From Datnioides undecimradiatus (lineage: Eukaryota; Chordata; Actinopteri; Lobotiformes; Datnioididae), in assembly GCA_008933995.1 (NCBI GenBank), contig WARS01000037.1:434001-498000 (forward strand): a stretch of 64,000 nucleotides of DNA, written 5' to 3'. A program made the position numbers and the translations under genes. This document shows positions 44,801-54,310 of this stretch, one piece after another. Under the pieces are notes generated by a model. That model did not search any database. It was not told the origin of the DNA and worked only from the letters and a program-made list of their open reading frames with translations. The number at the start of each line of letters is the position of its first letter. The first letter of the stretch is position 1.

Positions 44801-47263
44801 AAACAAACAGGAAAGGCTTAAAAATGGTTGTTTTCTGAAATATTTGCATTTGTGCATGCAACATGATCTAGTTTGGGTACGTAAAAAACTTTTTAAGCTA
44901 GGACCAGCGCATCATCACAATTTACAGACTTCAGCTGTACATGAATTGGATGTTTGTCAAGTTTTTTTTTTTCCTAATGTTATCTGTTCATAATCAACCT
45001 ACACACTATTTGCATTGTTAGTGATAGTGTCACCTTGTCACAGGACTCGGGACTGAATGAAGCCCTGGGATGAGCAGCTTTACACTGCACACTTCATTGT
45101 TTGAGTTTGCTATGTTGGACAATTCCCCCTATGTAAACACATTGCACCTCTTCTCTCCTTTCTGCTCAGCGGTTTGCTGTGTACATATCTTACAGCACAT
45201 ACAGTAACTCACATGGAGGATGCTGAAAGTGCATACATTTTTAGTTTGTGCATCCCCAGTGAGGACTGCTGAGGCCTGACCTCTGGTGCTGGTAGCAGCA
45301 GAGCAGCATGTAAGGAGTTGCTGGTAGCAATACACAGGACGAAAATGTGTGCATGTGTGTGCGTCTGTGTGTGTATGTGTGTGTGTGTGTTTGTGTGTGT
45401 GAAAGGGAGGGAGAGAGAGTAAGCGAGAGAGGGGGAACCAGCTGACCAAACAGTATCTGCTTTCTGTCAGTCCTGAGGGTTTATTGCAATAAACTACAGC
45501 CATGCAGGCCAACAGGATGCCAGAGGGAGACAGCCTTTTTGTTCAGGCTATATTTCAACTGATATGCTGGAGTCTTTATCTGCTTTTCTTTCAATTAAAA
45601 CTAATGGATGCAATTATCCATGTGTCATTTCACTTGCTAGGATCTGTGTGTTTCTTTTATTCTTCCTGTTTTTCTTTTACCTTTCTTTCTAGTCATGTTG
45701 TTTGTGCAATACGTGCACCTCATACCCGTTCCTTATTCTTTCTACGCCTTCTTTGTCCTTTTGTTATTGTTTGCTCGTCTCTCTGCAGTTTGTGGACCTG
45801 GCCTGCATGTCTTAAATGGATAATGTTTATTTGTCATATTTAGTGAGGGCTTCATCTGACAGACAGTTGCGCTGTGCCTCTAGAAAACAACACGTGGTTA
45901 TGCAGAGAAACAGGTGTTTCTGGCAGCATATTTTTCTTTCATAAGATCACCATTGGCTAATTAAATACATCCAGAACCATCTGGCTTGACAAACTTGTCC
46001 ATTTATGGTACCATTTCAGTTATTTTCAGAATAAATCTTTTATATAATTGTATTAGAAATCTTACTCACCACTGCATATCTGTTGTTTTCTTTATTTTGT
46101 TTCTTATTCTGTATTCCCTGTAACTCACTGTTACTACTGCCTTTTTTAAAATTTTTTGGGCATTTTTGAGAAGCTGTTGACTTTTGATTTTGAAGCCTCC
46201 TCTAGCAGGTATGACAGAACTGAGCCTCATGTAGAAAAGGGGCACACGTCTGTCTCCCATGGTCTTGTCTGGGCAGGAAAACATTAAAATCACAAAGACA
46301 TGTATTTGCAGATTCACTGTAGTGATGAAATCAGCACAGTGCAAGACACCAAGTATTGTACCAGTCCGTTTCAAGCACTGCCAGTATTTTAGTTCATGCA
46401 CGACCTTCACGTCAGTCAGTTATGTTCTGTCCTATATTTGTGTGTGTTTACTGACTCGGAGTAATGACTCTGTCAATCATTACTCACCAGTGTGTTCTCA
46501 GTCTCTTTGACAAAGAAGGCCTCTCCATTCTCTCCCAGCTTCATGTGCAAACTCACTGGCTCTCCATTGATCTCTATGTCCACCTGTATGACGGAATAAA
46601 GAGTCAATCCACATGTTTGAAATATCATCAACATGATAAAACAGCCTTCATTTTGAGTTTTTCTGTAACTTTTAATTTTAATAAAAACACCCATCTTATC
46701 TAACTAATAATTCGATTTTGATGTGCTCTACCATCATCCTTTTTCATTCTACTGTCATGCAGAATTGCATTACAGTTTGATTTTCATTCAGTATATGTTT
46801 ATGTGAATTTATCATGAAAAGTACCTGGTTTGAAAGCATGGCTTATACCTGTAAATGGGGATCACAACACTTTTGTGTCAGTAAAAGACCTGACTACTCC
46901 TACCACCACTGATGTCTCTTTCGTTTCCCTTTGCTTTTCTGTTGCTTTAAGAGTACAAGTGTGAGCAGCAGCCTCTGAGCTCTCAAATTACCTGTTCACA
47001 AAAACCTGTCGTACACCGAAAAAGCAAGAGTGTGACTGAAAGCACTAGAGGGGAGAACCCTATAATCTCACCACTTTCTCACGGGACCGCAGCACTCCCA
47101 TCTTGCCAAAGCGGACGTGGAAGGGGGAGCACTGCAAGGAGCCATCAGGCTGCTGCACCACGATGACATCGATACATCCAGACAGGGTTGCAGGGTTGAG
47201 TCCCCTGTACAGCTCCTTGACCTGCACAAACACCTGGCCTGCCAACTGACCCACATAGTTCAT
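31294..47263 (-). CDS. lpin1: Lipin-1, phosphatidate phosphatase
   Basis: 21 coding exons, 5' to 3': 47072-47263, 46488-46583, 42365-42461, 42043-42268, 39758-39850, 39476-39587, 38862-39072, 38228-38380, 38046-38139, 36336-36535, 36049-36142, 35359-35428, 33818-33910, 33644-33708, 33395-33533, 33014-33162, 32714-32800, 32330-32482, 31822-31936, 31563-31666, 31294-31462. They sum to 2712 nt, 903 residues plus stop (human lipin-1 is about 890). The N-LIP domain starts [21 protein letters not shown] basic nuclear signal (KKRRKRRRK) is at 152-160. The C-LIP catalytic motif DIDGT is at 688-692 and the coactivator motif LGHIL at 699-703. The enzyme converts phosphatidate to diacylglycerol at the ER and coregulates transcription in the nucleus. 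The segments [18 protein letters not shown] and SEDEDMF point to lipin-1 rather than lipin-2 or -3, and adjacent greb1 agrees. No break was seen. Confidence 0.97.
32492..32536 (+). repeat. (GA)n microsatellite directly upstream of lpin1 exon 18
   Basis: About 22 perfect units. On the coding (minus) strand this is a CT tract ending about 9 bases before the ATCACACAG acceptor of the exon starting at 32482, so it occupies the polypyrimidine-tract position. Confidence 0.95.
33248..33304 (+). repeat. (CA)n-(TA)n microsatellite in lpin1
   Basis: 24 CA units followed by a few TA units, within the 232-nt intron between lpin1 exons 15 and 16. Confidence 0.95.
33911..35358 (-). other. lpin1 intron 12
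   Basis: A 1.45-kb A-rich intron. I see no exon, mobile element or other structure beyond simple A-rich and G-rich tracts near 34490-34540. Confidence 0.5.
35735..35870 (+). repeat. Degenerate copy of the long-inverted-repeat element (right half)
   Basis: It contains CTTTAGACAAAGTGACTAGC, then GTTAGCCAGCTGCTGG, then GTACAGATATGGCAGTGTC and a TCTTCTAATCTAAC block, the same order as the copies at 11341, 52256 and 54145. It is in lpin1 intron 11. Confidence 0.55.
36811..38024 (+). mobile_element. Tc1-like transposon with intact ends and TA target duplication
   Basis: 29-bp terminal inverted repeats are exact (36811-36839 and 37996-38024; CACTACTCACAATAAGTTAG outward). Both flanks are TA (36809-36810 and 38025-38026), the Tc1/mariner target duplication. 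The element is 1214 bp and lies in the intron between lpin1 exons 9 and 10, opposite to lpin1; its right end is only 22 bases from the exon 9 donor at 38046. Intact ends suggest a fairly young insertion. Confidence 0.97.
36909..37820 (+). pseudogene. Tc1-like DD34E transposase lacking its N-terminus
   Basis: An uninterrupted frame runs from 36831 (after a TAG) to the stop at 37818-37820. It contains no ATG upstream of the conserved [17 protein letters not shown] linker; the displayed start at 36909 is TTG. The second helix-turn-helix, the GRPR-like basic linker and the full catalytic domain are present: [12 protein letters not shown] and [10 protein letters not shown], with 34 residues between the last two acidic residues (DD34E). 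The family usually has about 45-50 further N-terminal residues carrying the first DNA-binding helices; they are missing, and the repeat-to-frame distance is correspondingly short. The catalytic part is fully open, so the damage looks like one internal deletion. Loss of activity is inference. Confidence 0.85.
39130..39240 (+). repeat. Possible degenerate copy of the long-inverted-repeat element (left half)
   Basis: The sequence GATAAATATGTGGCTTTAAC followed by CAGCAGCTTGTTAGCTTAGA resembles the left-half pattern of the family seen at 52256. It lies in the lpin1 intron between exons 6 and 7. Similarity is limited. Confidence 0.35.
41235..41470 (+). repeat. Fragment of the second teleost interspersed-repeat family
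   Basis: It carries GACTAAATGCAAACATTAAC, ATGCTGGTATGCTCAC and GTCATTAGTTCTG-type phrases related to the copy at 42595-43040. Degenerate. Confidence 0.45.
41757..41859 (+). repeat. (CT)n and (CA)n compound microsatellite
   Basis: An imperfect CT tract is followed by about 27 CA units (41805-41859). Confidence 0.95.
42595..43040 (+). repeat. Teleost interspersed repeat, second family
   Basis: It includes CCAATCCATCCAGTAGCAGT, CGAAATGCTAACATCAACAC and ACTCACAATGACAATGTTAA. The repeated CTAACAT phrases and the CCAATCCATCCA block identify a repeat common in teleosts, related to the copies at 15940 and 41235. Confidence 0.6.
45346..45402 (+). repeat. (GT)n microsatellite
   Basis: Imperfect GT tract in lpin1 intron 2. 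Confidence 0.85.
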
Positions 47264-48769
47264 GGTCTGTAACTGAAGACAGAAAGGGGGAGAGAGTTTT
47301 TTCATTGATCTCAGACATCTCGCTTGTTCTTCTCTTCTGTCCATTATAAAAAGATTTTTGTTTACATTTTAAGGCCTTAAATGTACGCAGACCATCTTGC
47401 ACTGGCAGGCCAAATGACCTTTGATGGACCTTTTGGTTGCTGGAGGTCACAGTTGTGACAGATGAGAGGTCCTGTGTCATCACAAGGCCACCCTGTCATC
47501 CTGCCACATTAAAATACATTATTGATCCACTGAGACTAAATACTGCCCACACAGGCCGGCCAATTTTGCAGTCTCAGATATTTGGCAGGTTGCTGAAGCC
47601 ATAAACAACGACAGTTTTCACATGCTTGTCTCTACTCCCGCAGTGCTGCTGGTATGTTTGTGGTGGTGATTGATGCGTGGGTGCCTCAGCGAGAAAACAT
47701 TGTGTTTTTCTTGTCAGCTTAAAATAAAACTCATAGTAGAAAAGTGCCTTTTCCTCTCTGAAATGCAAATACACTTCACTGGGGACGAGAGTAATCATGT
47801 GGTGCTGTGCCAGTCGTTCTGATCCACAGCCTCTAATGCTCTCTGTCCAGAATGCCAAACATGGCCTTGGAGAGAGACACAAACAGGGAAATGCATTCAC
47901 TGGGCTGTGAGATGGGAGGCTGTTGATTCAGGAGGGAGGCCGACTGAGAAAACAGTCATGCAGGAGAATTAAATAGCACTGTTAATACTTGTTGACAGAT
48001 AGGTTGATATTTCATTCTTTTGTGCAAGCGCTTAAAGCACACTAAGACTGTAAGACTGCTTATGGTTTATCTTGTTTTGTATGTTGGCCTGTTCAATACT
48101 CCGGCTAATGGTTGCATGGCCATGGTGTTTACAGGAGAAACAACATGTATGACGTCACTGAGAGGACGTCTGACTTCTGATGCAGCAGAATCTATTATGT
48201 GCCTGAAAACATCAAGCATGTATCATTATTTATTCAAACAATGTGCCATTAGTGTTTCTTTAGCTTCAGACAAGTGCAGCATTTACCATAAGGATTGGGC
48301 AAATTACTTAGATTGAACTCCAGTCAGAAGTTGAGAAAGAATAGAGAGGAAGATAAGAGGAGGGAAAGCAGGGTAAAGGGGGGCATAGGGAGAGAAGGAC
48401 TGATAGAGAGAGTTTATCTGTCATTGCCTTTAATTGTTTTTCTCACTGTTGCTTCACCTGGTATTTGTTATTTCCATGCTAGTGTTAGTGTGTCTCATTG
48501 TGTTTTACTGTTCAGAAGCCTAAGCAGAGACAGGGACTGCAGCATTTTATTCAAAAGTAAACATGCTTGTGTCTTTTGTTTCTGTCAAAATGATAAAATA
48601 AAAGTAAGCAAGATAAGAGAACAGTCGTAGGAGAAAGAAGACTATGGAGGGATGGAAGTTGTTTGTTAATGTTAAAAGGAAATTGGAAGGAAATATACAG
48701 AATCAAAGAGAGTGTGGCTGTAGTCTGCAACACATTTCTCATTGTAAAACAGACGTTCAAACACACTCA

Positions 48770-48806
<37 letters not shown>

Positions 48807-50850
48807 ACACACACAGACTATGTGAGATCATTGTGTCCCTTAAAATCTCCACCTGCCACCTGTTTGTGCTGACTCAGACACTGGCGTCCTTTAACACTCT
48901 GTATCCATACACATTCAAACACACATACACTCACACACACACACATTGTTACAGCGTGCCTGGGGGACAGATGGCTCAATATTTTGGCAGACCGTGTAAG
49001 AACAGTCTAATAACGAGGATGAGTTTGTTAACACCCATCAATTACTGTGAATCACATTCTGGGGCTCTTCTGCGCTAATGACCAAGCATTATTCTGTTGT
49101 ACATCAGAGCCACGTGAGACGCTCATCACAGGCTTGTTCTGACCTGCCCACTGTGAGTACAAAATATACTGCAGCACTGTTATTATTACACTATTGAATG
49201 AATACACTGGGCCAAGACTGAGCCTCAAAGAACAAAAGTGTCACACGTGCTTTAAAATAAACCAACAGATACAGAAACAAACTTAAAAAATAAACAAAAT
49301 AAACCAACTTATCACTTTAGTGAAGTCTGTGGATTTCCCAGAACAACAAGGACATTGTCTCTGGAATTTAACCATATTTTATATCCACAGCTGTGTATTT
49401 CTAAAAATGTATTTCAGTGTGTGCTCCTCAGAAAAAAATCAATTCCTGTCCATTATTTGGGGTGGAAAGAGAACTTTTAGAGCCATAAATCTAACTTGCA
49501 TGGCCCACTAGTCTCGTATTGGTCCACCAAGGAGTGTTACTGTTTGACAAAGATTACATAATTACCCCTTTGTTACATTTGCCCCTTTATTTATTTATTT
49601 TCGTCTCACAAAACACACATATGCACATGTGCTCACCATTAACAAGCCATAGACCTGATATCACGGTCAACATATACCGCGTGCAGACAGTTGCGACCCT
49701 TCATACACACATACACACATACACACACACACAACCAAAGCCTTGCCCACTCTTCCAAGAAATCTCGGTTTAACAGCCAATCACAATGCTTTCCCATTAT
49801 GTAATGGCCAATCACGAGACAGTTCACAGGGTTATTCGCTGTCATTGAATGCAATTGTTGCAATGCTTTACTAAATAAACAACACAACAGCATGCCTAAC
49901 TGAACCGATGACTAAACAACTGCCGTTATTTCTGGTTCGGGTCCATTTTCTGCCACAACAAACCGGACAGAGGCTTCTTTTCTTTTATCAAAACTTGATC
50001 AATATAAAACGCCACTCTCACTACGGCCAAGACAGTGACATCACCAAATACAAACAGAGCCAGGCAGACGTGACAGAGGGGTTGAGGGATTAACACACAG
50101 ATGATGATGTGAGGGATTATCCAATTAAATCAATTTAATCTGATTGGTGCAGCAGTCTGACACTCAGTTTGATACTGACTGTTACAACTAAAAGGCACCA
50201 AGGGCATACAGAGAGCGCTGTATTTCAATGTGGTGTATGATTTAGCAATGCATTTTAAATATTTCTGACCTTATTCTCTGTAAATAAAAGACATAAACAG
50301 AAGGTCATTTTTTTGCTACGTTGTAGCAAAATAACAAACCAGACGGAATAAAATATCAACGTGACGCTGATCATTTGATCGTAGTATCATACGTGGCCTG
50401 TGAGGCGACATGTAAACATCTGCACACGGGGTGAGGCTTTGCAGTCTGCAGCTCAGCTCTGCCTTCATTCAAACAGCCGCACAACAACAAACGTGGGGGC
50501 AGACCATCAAGCGTAGGCGACTAACCACAATGCAGACTGTGCATGTATTATTCAAATATATCTGTATATATATTGACATATAGGCTGTTCGGATATTGAA
50601 TATTTGACTAACAGAAGGTTACTGTGCAGACCAGAAATCCTGCTTACATTATTTATTGATGTCGCTGTTCGCTCCGGGATCTTTCCGCCATCCAAATTTT
50701 CCACCAAACGTCCTGCACTGTGTTTTATTCCGTTACATGTCAGTCCTCAACTCGCACACACACATACACACACGCGCGTACACACAGTAACGCTTTCCTG
50801 ACATCTGATCTTGGACCTTCTTCTCTTCTGCTTCGCTATTTAAACCGCAG
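47264..50850 (-). other. lpin1 5' intron and untranslated region
   Basis: The ATG exon is preceded by a splice acceptor (TTCAGTTACAG just before ACCATG), so a non-coding 5' exon lies upstream. No coding exon was found in this interval. It contains a CA microsatellite at 48771-48814. Confidence 0.5.
48771..48814 (+). repeat. (CA)n microsatellite
   Basis: CA tract with one TA interruption near 48801. Confidence 0.9.
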
Positions 50851-50894
50851 TCAAAATATTCCTCCCACCTCCAGTGGGACCGCTGATAAAAAGC

Positions 50895-50930
50895 GATCCG
50901 ATTGGCTGAGCGGTCGCTGACGTCACACAA
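50895..50930 (-). promoter_or_regulatory. Candidate lpin1 promoter: CRE and CCAAT box
   Basis: A perfect CRE palindrome TGACGTCA lies at 50918-50925. An inverted CCAAT box (ATTGG on plus) lies at 50901-50905, 12 bases nearer the gene, in a locally CpG-richer stretch. The position 3.6 kb upstream of the lpin1 ATG exon and the orientation fit a promoter for a non-coding first exon. cAMP/CREB-family control of mammalian LPIN1 is known; its use here is inferred. Confidence 0.55.
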
Positions 50931-52255
50931 CGTTGACTGAAAATTTCTCTCCCAAAGTCAGGTTTGGATGTAACTGTATTGCTGTGATTTGACCCTGTTT
51001 CTTAATGTTTTCTTATTTTCTAAGTTTATATTGACCAGCTGACTTATAGTTTGTAAATAAACTCTTTTTATGGTCAAGAGATCATTGACATATACTCCTA
51101 AAATCACCTAGAAGCTTTGTTAAATAACAAAATAACACACATTTCTAATGACCCTTGACCCTTGGAAAAGAGCTACAGGGCATTTGGAACAATATTATTT
51201 TTTAAAAGCATGCAAAGATTAAAAACTGCAGAATTGAGGGACCCTTTTATTTATGATTTATTATCATTGATATAATGCTAAACAACTTTGTCTGGTAGTT
51301 TATAGGAAAGTAAGAAACTCTTTATTTATGATTTATTTATACCTAGGGCATTACTTATTTATGAACAGTTAATAAAGCCATTAGTTATGATTTGTAAACA
51401 CTTTATCAAACATTTTGTCTCGATGCTGGAGCTATTTTGAACAAGTAGGATTTTAAAAAAGATCTAGGTGTTTTACTCATTATTAATAATTGTAAAATTT
51501 AAGGGTGGTGACAAAAATATTTCCATTTAAAATCTTTCATTTTTCTGGCTGTTTTTTGGTCGGTTGTCATCCAGTAGGTTAGGCAAAGAGATTAATGGAG
51601 GAAATGAAAGGCTTTGAAATTTCATTATTTGCCTTTTTCAAGGAGCAAAATGTACGAAAACCCATTGAGCCAAGCTACATAATACAAGGATGTCTTCATG
51701 AAACAAATACTGCATGACGAGCTTAGATTTCACATAGCTGGCTAAATCTAAACGGCATATGTGGATCATTTCACCTTGTGTATAACAGAGAGGAGCAACA
51801 GTAGACAGGATCTTATTCTTATTCTAAAGAAATACATATCCAGTAAGTGGAGCAGTGCAGACAAGAATAGCACTGACATTCAGACAGCTCGAAGGCATCT
51901 GTAGTTGTGCAATGTACTGACTGTGTCTCAGTTTTCAAAACCCTACCCATCTGCTATGACACACTGAGGCCAGACCAAGACATTGTTGGCATGTTCATTA
52001 TTCTTAGCAGGCCTATGTTTTGATCCACAAATGGTGGACTTCACTCACTATTTACAGCGTGCACAGTTGTTAACTAAATGTAGGATATGTAGGACTTATT
52101 GACCTGTTGTGATGCACTTGTAACGTTGTAGTGTATTCATTTAGAATAAATGGTCTTACAGGATGCAACAGGTTATCTACAACAATATAAAAACTACAAC
52201 AGTCAGTGTCAGGATAAAAATACAGCAGTCTGGGAAAAAGCTTTTTGCCACAATT

Positions 52256-52960
52256 TAAAGGAATAGTTCAAAATTTTTGGAAACGTGCTTAATTATTTCC
52301 CTTCTGAGTGTTCATTGAGAAGATTCATCCTACTCTCATGTAAGTACAGTGAATATCGAGTGACATGCGATTGCCAGTTAGCTTAGCTTAGCAAAAAAAA
52401 AACCCAACCCAAATTTGCCATGTCTGTAGATGTCAAAATCAGTCTACCAGCACCAATAACTTGTAGAATTCACAGTTCTTTTATTAATTCTGCTCAAAAA
52501 CAAAACAAGCTGTATAATTTGCAAATTGTGTTTTTATAGGGTACTGTCTTGACTTGACCTGTCATGGCTCTAAGTCCATTTTCACACTGACAAACTAAAT
52601 TTAGAAGTGTCGGACAAAACCAGGCTAGCTGTTTTGGCCTGTTTTCAGTTGTTGTGCTAAGCTAAGCTAAGCTCAAACACATTATTTGTTGCACAAACAA
52701 AGGAGTGGTATCAATTTCTTGATTAAACCCATGAATAATTTTTTTTCCTTAAATGATGACACTTTTTGTTTTTAAAAAACTATTATTTGTGTATTAATGT
52801 GTAGGACTACTTCTTGGCCTGGAGTGGCGACTTGTCTTAACCATTAAAAAGGCAATAAACTAAGTGACTCACTGATATGAGCCTGGTATCACTTCTCTCA
52901 TCTAAATCTCAGCAAGAAAGGTTAAATGTTAAATGTTAAACTATCCTAATAATTATTAAT
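52256..52960 (+). repeat. Long-inverted-repeat teleost element, near complete
   Basis: The left end (AAAGGAATAGTTCAAAATTT, then GAGAAGATTCATCC and ACTCTCATGTAAGTAC, then GTTAGCTTAGCTTAGC) is mirrored at the right as inverse phrases (GCTAAGCTAAGCTAAGC near 52660, then ATGAGCCTGGTATCACTTCT and CTCATCTAAATCTCAGCAAG). This makes long imperfect terminal inverted repeats around an internal segment with no coding capacity. It is a known type of non-autonomous DNA element in teleosts. Confidence 0.65.
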
Positions 52961-53308
52961 TACTAATATGAAATAATAAAATAACAGACATGATATTTGA
53001 CACATATTCACATCATCATTATCAGTTTCTTAAACATCCTATTGTACAAAACACATGTGCTGTGTACTAAGGTAGTGTGTCTGTAACATACTTCTTGCAC
53101 ATGTACATGTTTATGAAAAGAAGAACAGTGCACTGACAGAGGTGCAGGGCCTGTAAACAGTGAACAAAACAAGATCCTGAAAATCTACGTAAGAGTGAGA
53201 AACAGACACAGAGACTAAAACTGACTAAACAAGGTGCAGAAAAGTATAATGGCAGCAAGAGATCAATCTGATAAACCAGGGACAAGCTACATTTCTATTC
53301 AAGCCATG

Positions 53309-53339
53309 CTGCAAATGCAATGCAAATGCAATGCAAATG
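53309..53339 (+). repeat. 11-bp tandem repeat containing octamer motifs
   Basis: GCAAATGCAAT is repeated about two and a half times. It creates two exact POU octamers (ATGCAAAT) at 53320-53327 and 53331-53338. Confidence 0.8.
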
Positions 53340-53628
53340 TTTACACACATTTAATATCTAAGGTAAGGTTATGTAAGGTGCTTTTCCCTGACCACAGAGT
53401 CAAATCTGGACACAGAGTTCTCACTTTGGAGAAACAAACCCCACAGAGCCTCCCCTAGCTCAGTGTCGCAGTTTTTTTGTAGCCCAATAATTCTTAGAAA
53501 CAACCACCAGAGCTACACTCCCATTCGACTGCTTCTGTTTATTATTCTAGACCTTTTTTAAGTAGAAGTAATACAAGACAGACACACACATACAGCGCAC
53601 AGTAACTTAATCAACATGCTGTCAATCA

Positions 53629-53649
53629 ATATATATATATATATATATA
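53629..53649. repeat. (TA)n microsatellite
   Basis: About ten TA units. Confidence 0.9.
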
Positions 53650-54144
53650 GGCCTTTGCACTGTGTGTCTGTTGAACATGTGATCACTAGCTCCGTCATAG
53701 TGACTGATGGAAATACACACACATAGACACACACACACTATCAGCAAGGAACAAGGAAACAAGTGTTGGGTTTTCTAAGAGCTAAGTCATTCATCAGGGA
53801 GCCACAAGTAGCCAAATCGAGGGGGAGAGGGCGGGGAGAGAGGGAGACAGAGAGAATATAGAGACAGGAGAGTAGGCTAGACAGGGAATTTGCAGAATGT
53901 TTAAGTTTGTTTGGTGGTTTGACAGAGAGAGAAAACTGGTTTATTTACTCCACTGGTTGGCGTGATCATTCAGTCAGGTGGATTCACTGAGGCTGAGGTG
54001 CACAAATTAAGTTTTGCAGTAAAAAAGTGGATATCCTACACATCTGTCATGTAAATTTCAATCAATCTATATTAAAGATTTGATAGTTCTACTTTTCATC
54101 AATACACTTCCTAAAATTTTATTACCATTACCAAATCAGATGAG

Positions 54145-54310
54145 CTTTTCCCCCAATTTTCAGTCATCATGCTATGCTAAGCTATGCTAACCCACTGCAA
54201 CTAGATACTTAAAACACATAAATGAGAGCCATAAACATCTTGTCATTTGAGCCATGCTAAGCAGGAACAGAGCAAAACATTTTCCCAAATGTCAATTTAT
54301 TCCTTTTAGA
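54145..54310 (+). repeat. Long-inverted-repeat element, right half
   Basis: CATGCTATGCTAAGCTATGC is followed by ATGAGAGCCATAAACATCTT and the end CATTTTCCCAAATGTCAATT-TATTCCTTTT. This end is the inverse of the left end at 52256, which fits one family. Confidence 0.6.

Larger units (their letters stand above)
42462..46487 (-). other. lpin1 intron 2
   Basis: A 4.0-kb intron containing one interspersed repeat (42595-43040) and a GT-rich microsatellite (about 45346-45402). No coding exon was found. Confidence 0.5.

Noticed and set aside
31294-47263. Assignment to lpin2 or lpin3
   Set aside because: Diagnostic segments ([36 protein letters not shown]) match lipin-1, and the greb1 neighbour agrees with the LPIN1 locus.
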